DNA from: an uncultured Bryobacteraceae bacterium
Lineage (GTDB): Bacteria > Acidobacteriota > Terriglobia > Bryobacterales > Bryobacteraceae
Assembly (NCBI GenBank): GCA_938003835.1
Contig: CALKXJ010000008.1
Location: forward strand, 124,001-188,000
Direction of reading: 5' to 3'
DNA length: 64,000 nt
Below are positions 36,787-44,225 of the stretch, piece by piece. Position 1 is the stretch's first letter. The number at the start of each line of letters is the position of its first letter. The notes under the pieces were generated by a model that worked only from the letters and a program-made list of their open reading frames with translations, was not told where the DNA came from and ran no database searches. The translations under genes were made by a program, and so were the position numbers.

Positions 36787-38199
36787 TCATTGTCCTCCTT
36801 TTCCGGAGGCGCTGTACTCTTTCAACTTGTTGAAGAGCGTCTTGAGGCTGATGCCGAGGATCTCGGCGGCGCGGGTCTTGTTGCCGTTGGTGTGCTCGAG
36901 CGTGGAGAGGATCAGGGCGCGCTCGGCCTCGTCCACCTTGATGCCGACAGGAAGGGTGATCTTGCCGGCCTGAACCTGGCAGATGGGCCGAGCATTGCCC
37001 TCGGCGCCGCCAAAGCCGGGCGGCAACAGCTCCGGGGTGATGAGGCCCTCGCCGGCGAGCACGACGGCGCGCTCGAGCACGTTTCGCAGCTCGCGCACGT
37101 TGCCCGGCCAGTGGTAGCGGCGGAACCGCTCGAGCACGGCGGCATCCACGCCGGTGACGCGGCATCCGTTCTTGTGGTTGAGGTCTCCGAGCAGCGCTTC
37201 GACGAGCTGCGGCAGGTCCTCCAGGCGGTCGCGCAACGGCGGCAGAGCGATGTGCAGGACGTTGATGCGGTAAAAGAGATCCTCGCGGAGCAGATTCCGC
37301 TCGAGGAGTTGCTCGACGGGCCGGTTGGTGGCGGCGATGATGCGCACATCCACCTGGATCTCCTGCTTGCCGCCCAGGCGGCGCACCCGGGAGTCCTCGA
37401 GCACGCGCAGCAGCTTGGCCTGCGTCGCCAGCGGCATCTCACTGATTTCATCGAGAAACAGGGTGCCGCGCTGGGCGAGCTCGAAGCAGCCGGCCCGCCG
37501 CTCCAGCGCGCCGGTAAAGGCGCCCTTCTCGTGACCGAACAGCTCGCTTTCGATCAGGGGCTCGGGCAGGGCGGCGCAGTTGATGGCGACGAACGGGCCG
37601 GCGCTACGGCTCCCGTATTGATGGATGGCGCGCGCCACGAGTTCCTTGCCCGTTCCGCTCTCGCCTGTGATGAGGACGGCCGCCCGTGTGGGCGCCACCT
37701 GACGGATGAGCGAATAGACCTGTTGCATGGCGCGGGAGCTGCCGACCAGATCTCCCAACACGCCCTGGTAGCTGAGCTGGCGCTGGAGCCGCTCGGCCTG
37801 CTCGGCCAGGCGGCTCTGGGAGGCGGCGCGTTCCAGCAACACGCGGAGCACGTCGCCCTTGATCGGTTTCTCGAGAAACCAGAAGGCGCCGAGGTCATGA
37901 ATGGTGGCGATGGCGTTCTCGATGTTGCCGAAAGCGGTGAGCACGATCGAGGTGACCCGGGCGCCGCGGGCGGCCAGGCGCCGGAGCAGCTCGAAGCCGT
38001 CCATGCGAGGCATCATCAGGTCGGTGATGAGCACATGGGGGTCGAACTCGGCCAGCTTCTCGAGCGCTTCCAGCCCGTCAGCAGCCGTTTCCGTGGCGAA
38101 CCCCCAGGCGGCGATCATGCTCGCCAGGCCGCGGCGCTGATTCTCTTCGTCGTCGACGATGAGCACACGCGTATTGGTGGCGCTCAGGGCCTCGGACAT
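36787..38199 (-). CDS. Sigma-54-dependent response regulator (NtrC family)
   Basis: 470 residues: a receiver domain with phosphoacceptor Asp in VLITDLMMPRMDG, an AAA+ domain with Walker A GESGTGKE, an intact GAFTGA loop for sigma-54 contact, GTLFLDEI (Walker B) and the R-finger region, then a Fis-type helix-turn-helix (NGNKTRAAEILGISLKTLFNKLKEY). ATG 38199 gives the receiver its normal beginning; the frame remains open upstream for 2.4 kb only as a shadow of the opposite-strand genes. A TACACT at 38211-38206 puts the transcript start about at the ATG, so it may be leaderless. Confidence 0.94.
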   Translation of the reverse strand: MSEALSATNTRVLIVDDEENQRRGLASMIAAWGFATETAADGLEALEKLAEFDPHVLITDLMMPRMDGFELLRRLAARGARVTSIVLTAFGNIENAIATIHDLGAFWFLEKPIKGDVLRVLLERAASQSRLAEQAERLQRQLSYQGVLGDLVGSSRAMQQVYSLIRQVAPTRAAVLITGESGTGKELVARAIHQYGSRSAGPFVAINCAALPEPLIESELFGHEKGAFTGALERRAGCFELAQRGTLFLDEISEMPLATQAKLLRVLEDSRVRRLGGKQEIQVDVRIIAATNRPVEQLLERNLLREDLFYRINVLHIALPPLRDRLEDLPQLVEALLGDLNHKNGCRVTGVDAAVLERFRRYHWPGNVRELRNVLERAVVLAGEGLITPELLPPGFGGAEGNARPICQVQAGKITLPVGIKVDEAERALILSTLEHTNGNKTRAAEILGISLKTLFNKLKEYSASGKGGQ

Positions 38200-38220
38200 G
38201 GCAACAGTGTAGCGCTTGGC

Positions 38221-38229
38221 TGTTAGAAT
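38221..38229 (+). promoter_or_regulatory. Extended -10 promoter of the bacterioferritin gene
   Basis: TGTTAGAAT is an extended -10 (TGn before TAGAAT at 38224-38229). The -35 is poor, as expected for this class. It would give a leader of about 95 bases. Confidence 0.45.
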
Positions 38230-38331
38230 CGGAGAGGATCCGGACGCTGTGGGCTCGGGCATGCGCGACGTAACCCCGACCCGAGTGGAGCAATTTACGG
38301 GCCAACTCGAGGTTCCTCTGGAGGTCGAACG

Positions 38332-38820
38332 GTGAAAGGCGATCCCAAGATCATTGAACGCCTCAACGAAGTCCTGAAAGCAGAGTTGACCGCCATCAGC
38401 CAGTATTTCTTGCACGCCGAGATGATGGAGCACTGGGGCTACCATCGGCTGGCGGAAATCGTCAAGAAGGAGTCCATCGACGAGATGAAGCATGCCGAGG
38501 AGCTGATGGAACGGATACTGTTTCTCGAGGGCATGCCGCGGATGCACGAGCTTTTTCCCCTGCGCATCGGCGACAACGTGCGCGCGCAGCTGGAAAACGA
38601 TCTCGCGCTCGAACTGGAGGCGGTGGAGCGGCTCAACCGGGCCATTGCCGAGGCTGTCGCGGCCGGCGACAACGGTACGCGCGAACTGTTCGAGGATCTG
38701 CTCGAGGATGAGGAGGAGCATATAGATTTCCTCGAGGCGCAACTTCATCTCGTCCGGGAGTTGGGCCTGGAGAAGTACCTCGCGCAACAGCTCGGGGAGG
38801 GCGACCTCGAAGAGCAGTGA
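38332..38820 (+). CDS. bfr: Bacterioferritin
   Basis: 162 residues, an iron-storage 24-mer subunit. The di-iron ferroxidase ligands Glu18, Glu51 and His54 and the haem ligand Met52 are all at the canonical numbers (KAELTAISQYFLHAEMMEHWG; ESIDEMKHAEE), and a later EDEEEHIDFLE supplies the remaining ligands. It starts with GTG, with GGAGG seven bases upstream. No bacterioferritin-associated ferredoxin gene is adjacent. Confidence 0.96.
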   Translation: MKGDPKIIERLNEVLKAELTAISQYFLHAEMMEHWGYHRLAEIVKKESIDEMKHAEELMERILFLEGMPRMHELFPLRIGDNVRAQLENDLALELEAVERLNRAIAEAVAAGDNGTRELFEDLLEDEEEHIDFLEAQLHLVRELGLEKYLAQQLGEGDLEEQ

Positions 38821-38859
38821 GCGCGCGCCGGCAGGCGCGAGTCTCTGCGGGAGGGGCGG

Positions 38860-41355
38860 ATGAGGGCGACCCTGCTGCTCGTGGCCGGTCTGGCGGCCGC
38901 CGGCGCACTCCAGGCGCAGCGGGAGCTCGCTGGGGCGGCCCGGGCCAAACTGGCCTTGGAAAAGCTGAACGTGCTGGGCACGGTGCTGATGATCGCCGCG
39001 CACCCGGACGATGAAAACACGGCTCTGCTGGCCTATTTCGCCCGGGGCCGGCATTTGCGCACCGCCTACCTGTCGCTCACTCGCGGCGAGGGCGGCCAGA
39101 ACCTGATCGGGCCGGAACAAGGCGAGCTGCTCGGCGTGCTCCGCACCCAGGAGCTGCTGGCGGCCCGCCGGGTGGATGGCGCCGAACAATATTTCACCCG
39201 CGCCATCGATTACGGATATTCGAAGACGCTCGAGGAGGCCCTGGCGAAATGGGGACGCCAGGAGATCCTCGGCGACGTGGTCTGGGTCATCCGGCGACTG
39301 CGTCCGGACGTCGTCATCCTGCGCTTCTCCGGCACCTCGCGCGACGGTCACGGCCACCACCAGGCCTCTGCGATTCTGGGCAAGGAGGCCTTCGAAGAGG
39401 CGGGCGACCCGAGCCGTTTCCCGGAACAGTTGGCCCGCGTGGAGCCGTGGAAGCCGCGGCGGCTTTTCTGGAATGTCTTCTCCTTCCGCGGGGGCCGTTT
39501 CAGCGACGCAGGCGACATGCCCGAGCGGATCGATCTCGATCCGGGGCGTTACAGCCCCCTGCTCGGCTTCTCGTTCGCCGAGATTGCGGGCATGAGCCGG
39601 AGCCTGCACCGCAGCCAGGGCTTCGGGGCGCCGGAGACGCGCGGTTCGCTGCGCAACAGCCTGGTGCTCGTGGCCGGCGAGCCCGCCGCGCAGGACCCCT
39701 TCGAGGGGATCGATACGAGCTGGCGCCGCGTTGCCGGCGGGGCCGAGGTGGGGGCGTTGATCGCAGAGGCGCTGCGGCGGTTCGATCCGGAGCGCCCGGA
39801 GGAGGCTCTGCCTCCGTTGATAAAGGCTCGGCCCCTGATGGCGGCCTTGCGCGACCCCTGGGCCCGTTTGAAGCTTGGCGAGCTCGACGAAGCGATCGCG
39901 CTGCTTGCCGGGCTGTGGCTCGACGCGGTTGCCGACCGCTACCGGGTGCTCCCGGGCGGCGAGGTGAAGATCGAGGCGGTGGCCATCAATCGGTCGAGCT
40001 TCCCGCTGGAGCTCGAGGCCGTCGAAGTGGACGGGGCGGGCGAGAGCGTGGAAAGAGAACCGCTCGCTTACAACCAGCCGGTCCGGAGGGAGCTGGCCTG
40101 GAGAGCGCCAGCGAATCTTCCCTACACGCGGCCCTTCTGGTTGCGGGCCCGGCGCACCGGCGAGCGCTACCAGATCGACGATCCGGAATGGATCGGCGCC
40201 GCCGATAGCCCACCCGTGCTCACGGCGCGCTTCCGCCTGAGAGCGGGATCCGAGCAGATTGTCCTGGAGCGGCCGGTTCTGTACCGCTACGTGGATCGGG
40301 TCCGCGGCGAGCTCACTCGCCCCTTGGCCGTGGTGCCTCCGGTGTCGGTGCGCCTGGCGCGCGAAGCGGTGGTGGTTCCTGTGGGCGAAGTGGGCAAGGT
40401 GGAGGTCGAGCTGACGGCGCAGACGCCGGACGTCTCCGGGGAGGTTTGGCTCGAGGCGCCGCAGGGGTGGCGGGCGTCGCCCCAGCGGCGGCCGTTCCGG
40501 CTCGAGCTCGTCGGCGAGCAGGCGACGGTCAGCTTCGAGCTCCGTCCCCCCGCCGGGCCATCTCGGGGCCGGCTGACGGCCAAGGCGCGCCTCGGGGACT
40601 TGGAGATCGCCTCGTCCACTGTAACCGTCGACTATCCGCACATTCTTCCGCAGACGCTGGCGCCTGCCTCCGAGGCGGCGCTAGCCGCGGTGGATGTCAG
40701 GACCCTGGCGCGCCGGGTCGGCTATGTGATGGGAGCCGGCGATCTGATGCCCGGCGCCATCGAACAGCTCGGCTGCCAGGTGACGCTGCTCGAGCCGGCC
40801 GAGCTCTCACGCGGCGATCTGAGTTCCTACGACGCCATCGTCACGGGCGTGCGCGCCTACAACGTCCGGCCCGATCTGCGCGCCAACCAGCAGCGGCTGC
40901 TCGCCTATGTGGAGGCGGGAGGAACGCTGATCGTCCAGTACAACGTCTCGGAGCACCCGGCGGGCGACGGTCGGGATCCGCTGGCGCGGCTCGGTCCCTA
41001 CCCGCTCAGGATCGGCCGGGGCCGAGTGAGCGTCGAAGAGGCCGCAATGCGGCCCTTGCGGCCTGAGCACCCGCTGCTGGCGACGCCGAACCGCATCTCG
41101 CCAGAGGATTTCGAAGGCTGGGTGCAGGAGCGCGGGCTCTACTTTGCCGAGCAGTGGGACGGCCGGTACGAGCCGTTGTGGGAGGTCGCCGATCCGGGCG
41201 AGAAGCCCTTGGCGGGCGCAACGCTGGTGGCCCGCTACGGCAAGGGCGTTTTCATCTACACGGCGCTGGCCTGGTTCCGCCAGCTTCCGGCGGGCGTGCC
41301 CGGAGCCTACCGGATCTTCGCGAATCTCTTGAGCGCAGGAAAGGTCTTGCAGTGA
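38860..41355 (+). CDS. Secreted multidomain PIG-L (LmbE-like) deacetylase
   Basis: 831 residues: signal peptide (LLLVAGLAAAGALQAQ), a PIG-L deacetylase domain (about 30-290) with the zinc motif AHPDDENT and a second metal site in DGHGHHQAS, a middle region of beta-sandwich-like repeats (about 360-600, such as VRLAREAVVVPVGEVGKVEVELTAQ), and a C-terminal domain (about 620-831) with SYDAIVTGVRAYN and YVEAGGTLIVQYN, like a class-I glutamine-amidotransferase or ThuA fold. PIG-L enzymes remove N-acetyl groups from sugars. First gene of a set coupled by 4-base overlaps with a small membrane protein, a symporter and a DinB protein. Confidence 0.88.
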   Translation: MRATLLLVAGLAAAGALQAQRELAGAARAKLALEKLNVLGTVLMIAAHPDDENTALLAYFARGRHLRTAYLSLTRGEGGQNLIGPEQGELLGVLRTQELLAARRVDGAEQYFTRAIDYGYSKTLEEALAKWGRQEILGDVVWVIRRLRPDVVILRFSGTSRDGHGHHQASAILGKEAFEEAGDPSRFPEQLARVEPWKPRRLFWNVFSFRGGRFSDAGDMPERIDLDPGRYSPLLGFSFAEIAGMSRSLHRSQGFGAPETRGSLRNSLVLVAGEPAAQDPFEGIDTSWRRVAGGAEVGALIAEALRRFDPERPEEALPPLIKARPLMAALRDPWARLKLGELDEAIALLAGLWLDAVADRYRVLPGGEVKIEAVAINRSSFPLELEAVEVDGAGESVEREPLAYNQPVRRELAWRAPANLPYTRPFWLRARRTGERYQIDDPEWIGAADSPPVLTARFRLRAGSEQIVLERPVLYRYVDRVRGELTRPLAVVPPVSVRLAREAVVVPVGEVGKVEVELTAQTPDVSGEVWLEAPQGWRASPQRRPFRLELVGEQATVSFELRPPAGPSRGRLTAKARLGDLEIASSTVTVDYPHILPQTLAPASEAALAAVDVRTLARRVGYVMGAGDLMPGAIEQLGCQVTLLEPAELSRGDLSSYDAIVTGVRAYNVRPDLRANQQRLLAYVEAGGTLIVQYNVSEHPAGDGRDPLARLGPYPLRIGRGRVSVEEAAMRPLRPEHPLLATPNRISPEDFEGWVQERGLYFAEQWDGRYEPLWEVADPGEKPLAGATLVARYGKGVFIYTALAWFRQLPAGVPGAYRIFANLLSAGKVLQ

Positions 41356-41498
41356 GGCCGCCGAACCGGCAGCCGGAGGGCCAGGAGGAGCCGCCTCCCT
41401 TGCTGCGAACTTGGGGCCGGCTCTACGCCGCCGTCATCCTCTATCTGGCATTGCTCATCACCGGGTTCTATCTCTTCGGGAGGCGCTTCACGCCGTGA
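41352..41498 (+). CDS. 48-residue single-pass membrane protein, probable symporter partner
   Basis: GTG 41352 overlaps the PIG-L stop (GTGA), and its own stop overlaps the GTG of the symporter in the same way. The peptide has a Pro/Glu-rich cytoplasmic N-terminus and one helix (LYAAVILYLALLITGFYLFG). Small helical proteins accompany several sodium:solute symporters (for example the YhdT/PanF and YjcH/ActP pairs). Position and design suggest the same here; I see no named family. Confidence 0.7.
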   Translation: MRPPNRQPEGQEEPPPLLRTWGRLYAAVILYLALLITGFYLFGRRFTP

Positions 41499-43192
41499 GG
41501 CCGCTGGACTGGACCATCCTGGTGGGTTCGCTCGTGCTGGTGGTGGCCTACGGGCTGTGGCGCTCGCGCGACAGCGGGACGGTGAACAAGTACCTGCTGG
41601 CGGGCAAGACGATGCCCTGGTACGCCATGGCGTTTTCAATCATGGCGACGCAGGCGAGCGCGATCACCTTCATTTCCACCACGGGCCAGTCCTATGTCGA
41701 CGGCATGCGCTTCGTGCAACTGTATTTCGGCCTGCCGCTGGCGATGGTGATTCTTTCGGCGACGGCGGTGCCGATCTTTCACCGCGCCAACGTCTACACG
41801 GCGTACGAGTACCTGGAGCGGCGCTTCGACGCCAAGACGCGGGCGCTGGTCAGCGTACTCTTCCTGATCCAGCGGGGCCTCGCCATCGGGGTGGCGCTCT
41901 ATGCGCCGGCCATCGTGCTGACCGTGCTGCTCGGCTGGCCGGACCGGCTGACCACGCTCGTCATGGGGGGACTGGTGGTTTTCTACACCACAATCGGCGG
42001 CATCAAGGCGGTCACGTGGGCTGACTTCCAGCAGATGTTGGTGATGCTGACCGGGCTGGTGGCCGCCCTGGTGACGGCGGTGTGGCTGCTGCCCCGCGAG
42101 GTGAGTTTTCTCGATGCCGTCCATCTGGCAGGAGCGGCGGGCAAGCTGAACCCCGTGGTGACGCGGCTGGACTGGAATGATCGCTATAACCTCTGGAGCG
42201 GGCTGCTCGGCGGGATGTTTCTTGCCCTGGCCTATTTCGGCTGTGACCAGTCGCAAGTGCAGCGGTATCTGACCGGCCGCTCCATTGCGCAAAGCCGACT
42301 GAGCCTGCTGTTCAACGCCGCCGCCAAGGTGCCCATGCAGTTCCTGATCCTATTCATCGGGACGATCGTTTTCGTTTTCTACACCTTCGAGAAGCCGCCG
42401 ATGGTGTTCCAGCCGGTTGAGGCGGCGCGCCTGGAGCAATCGGGCGCATTCTACCGGGATCTGGCCGCGCGTTACGAGGCGGCGTTCGAGGAGCGCCGGC
42501 GGGCGGCGCGCCAACTGCTCGAGGCGAGGCGACAGGGCGAGCAGGCGGCGGTGGCGCGAAGCCTCCAGCAGTACCGGCAAGCCTCGCTCGCTTTCGAGGC
42601 GGCGCGCGAAGAGGGGCTTCGGCTGGTGCGCCAGGAACGCAACCAGCCGAGCTTCAACGACACGAACTATATCTTCCTCGGCTTCGTGACCCGCTACATG
42701 CCTGCCGGGCTGGTGGGCCTGGTGATGGCGGCGATCTTCGCCGCGGCCATGTCCAGCATCTCGGCCGAGATTAACTCACTGGCAACAGTTTCGGTGATCG
42801 ACATCTACCAGCGCCACTTCCGCCGCGAGGCCACCGATGCACACTACTTGAAGGCGGCGCGCCTGGCGACGGTCTTCTGGGGCGCCTACGCTGTCGTGAC
42901 GGCGGAGTTCGGCTCGAGCCTGGGCGCGCTGATCGAGGCGGTGAACATCCTGGGGTCTTATTTTTACGGCGGCCTGCTCGGTGTTTTTGTTCTGGCCTTC
43001 TACTTCCGAGGGGTGACGGGCAACGGCGCCTTCTATGGCGTCCTGGCAGGGGAAGCGGCCATCTTCCTGACGGCGTATCTGACCGGACTCTCGTTTCTCT
43101 GGTACAACGTGGTGGGCTGCCTGGTGGTGGTCGCCGTGGGCGTGGGAATCAGCCGGCTGGAGCGGAGTTATTTGCGGGGAGCGCGCGTATGA
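41495..43192 (+). CDS. Sodium:solute symporter (SSS family) with a coiled-coil insert
   Basis: 565 residues with about 13 hydrophobic helices. Family features are FSIMATQASAITFISTTGQSY near the N-terminus, VMGGLVVFYTTIGGIKAVTWAD, and GLVMAAIFAAAMSSISAEINSLATV. Between helices, about residues 300-390, lies a highly charged segment (RRRAARQLLEARRQGEQ...) that looks like two antiparallel helices and is not usual for the family. GTG start coupled to the preceding small gene; GAGG lies upstream. The substrate is unknown; a sugar is likely given the PIG-L neighbour. Confidence 0.9.
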   Translation: MRPLDWTILVGSLVLVVAYGLWRSRDSGTVNKYLLAGKTMPWYAMAFSIMATQASAITFISTTGQSYVDGMRFVQLYFGLPLAMVILSATAVPIFHRANVYTAYEYLERRFDAKTRALVSVLFLIQRGLAIGVALYAPAIVLTVLLGWPDRLTTLVMGGLVVFYTTIGGIKAVTWADFQQMLVMLTGLVAALVTAVWLLPREVSFLDAVHLAGAAGKLNPVVTRLDWNDRYNLWSGLLGGMFLALAYFGCDQSQVQRYLTGRSIAQSRLSLLFNAAAKVPMQFLILFIGTIVFVFYTFEKPPMVFQPVEAARLEQSGAFYRDLAARYEAAFEERRRAARQLLEARRQGEQAAVARSLQQYRQASLAFEAAREEGLRLVRQERNQPSFNDTNYIFLGFVTRYMPAGLVGLVMAAIFAAAMSSISAEINSLATVSVIDIYQRHFRREATDAHYLKAARLATVFWGAYAVVTAEFGSSLGALIEAVNILGSYFYGGLLGVFVLAFYFRGVTGNGAFYGVLAGEAAIFLTAYLTGLSFLWYNVVGCLVVVAVGVGISRLERSYLRGARV

Positions 43193-43686
43193 GTGAGCTC
43201 GATGAATTGCTGGAGCGTTTCCGGCGCGGTCCGGAAGTGGTGGCGGTGGCCGCTACCGGCGTGGCCGGCTCGCAACTGGATTATTCGCCCGCGCCGGGCA
43301 AGTGGACGATCCGCCAGATCGTTTGCCACCTGGCGGACGCCGAGCTGGTGACCGGCGTGCGCCTGCGTCGTGTGATCGCCGAGGAAAATCCCGTGCTCGA
43401 AGCCTTCGACCAGGATGCCTGGGCGGCACGACTCGGCTACGGCGGGCGCAGGTTTTCGGCCGCGCTCGAGTCATTTCGGCGGCTGAGAGCGGAAAACTAC
43501 GAGTTGCTGAAGGAGCTGCCGGCGGAAGCTTTCGAGCGCCAGGGCCGGCACAGCGAAGCCGGCCCGTTACGCCTGCTCGACCTGGTGCGGGGCGCGGCCG
43601 CCCACGCCGAGGCGCACGCGCGGCAGATTCTCGAGATCCGGGAAGCTTACAAGGCCCGGGGCCAGGCGAGGGCGCCCGGCGCCTGA
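43189..43686 (+). CDS. DinB family putative metal-dependent protein
   Basis: 165 residues with the four-helix DinB/YfiT fold: PAPGKWTIRQIVCHLADAE with the first metal-binding His, and LVRGAAAHAEAHARQILEIR with the later histidines. Members include thiol transferases that use bacillithiol or mycothiol. ATGA overlap with the symporter stop places it last in this operon. A PIG-L enzyme and a DinB enzyme together recall bacillithiol metabolism, but this PIG-L is secreted, so I do not press the point. Confidence 0.85.
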   Translation: MSELDELLERFRRGPEVVAVAATGVAGSQLDYSPAPGKWTIRQIVCHLADAELVTGVRLRRVIAEENPVLEAFDQDAWAARLGYGGRRFSAALESFRRLRAENYELLKELPAEAFERQGRHSEAGPLRLLDLVRGAAAHAEAHARQILEIREAYKARGQARAPGA

Positions 43687-43693
43687 GGAGCGA

Positions 43694-44209
43694 TCATTCG
43701 TATCCGATGCGCACAGCGCACTTGGCCGTGCAGAGCTCGGTGCGGGTGGTTGTGTTGCCCCGGGTGACCAGCAGCCAAGCGCTCGTGATCTTCGGGCCTC
43801 CCGAGGGGCCGCGGAAGATTAAGAGGCGGCCGTCGTTCGCCTTTTCGTATTCGCCCCAGCGCCGCGTGGAGACGATGCGCAGCCCACGACCGTTGTTCTG
43901 TGTCGAGCCGACAATGATGAGCGTTCCGTCGTCGAAGATCGCATAGACGGCGCAACTCGCCGAGCCGCGGCAATCGGCGCGGTTGTTGCCGTCCACGTCG
44001 ATGCGCCGCATGGTCTTCGAGGTGGGATGCTCCCAGATACGGGCGTCGTCCTGCGTCTGGCCGGCGCCGAAGAAGAAGTTGAATTTGGAGAATTCCAAGG
44101 CGGGCGACTCGATCTCGATGGTGCCCTCGCGAAGGTGCACGGGAAGGTCCTGCGGGAGGGCCCAGCCGGCGGCCACAAGCACAGCAGCGGCAGCTGTCAC
44201 GATTCGCAT
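43694..44209 (-). CDS. Small secreted protein of unknown function
   Basis: 171 residues with a signal peptide (VTAAAAVLVAAGWALPQ). The mature part is beta-rich with paired cysteines (ADCRGSASC and ELCTAKC, probably disulfides) and repeated short strands (AVYAIFDDGTLIIVGS, GRLLIFRGPSGG). I recognise no family. AAGGA lies five bases before the ATG at 44209. It follows the kinase-TPR gene by 16 bases on the same strand and may be co-transcribed with it. Confidence 0.7.
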   Translation of the reverse strand: MRIVTAAAAVLVAAGWALPQDLPVHLREGTIEIESPALEFSKFNFFFGAGQTQDDARIWEHPTSKTMRRIDVDGNNRADCRGSASCAVYAIFDDGTLIIVGSTQNNGRGLRIVSTRRWGEYEKANDGRLLIFRGPSGGPKITSAWLLVTRGNTTTRTELCTAKCAVRIGYE

Positions 44210-44225
44210 GGTTGTCCTTGAGCGC

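Noticed and set aside
34746-38199. Nitrogen-control NtrBC assignment for the two-component pair.
   Set aside because: The kinase has two membrane helices and a periplasmic sensor, unlike soluble NtrB, and no glnA is nearby.
38200-40641. The regulator's reading frame stays open on the minus strand for another 2.4 kb upstream of its ATG.
   Set aside because: It runs antisense to bfr and the PIG-L gene, is Arg/Pro/His-rich without domains, and is the expected mirror of GC-rich codon use. The receiver domain begins properly at 38199.
38860-43686. A bacillithiol operon, because PIG-L and DinB proteins occur together.
   Set aside because: The PIG-L protein has a signal peptide and extra domains, and no BshA-type glycosyltransferase or BshC gene is present.
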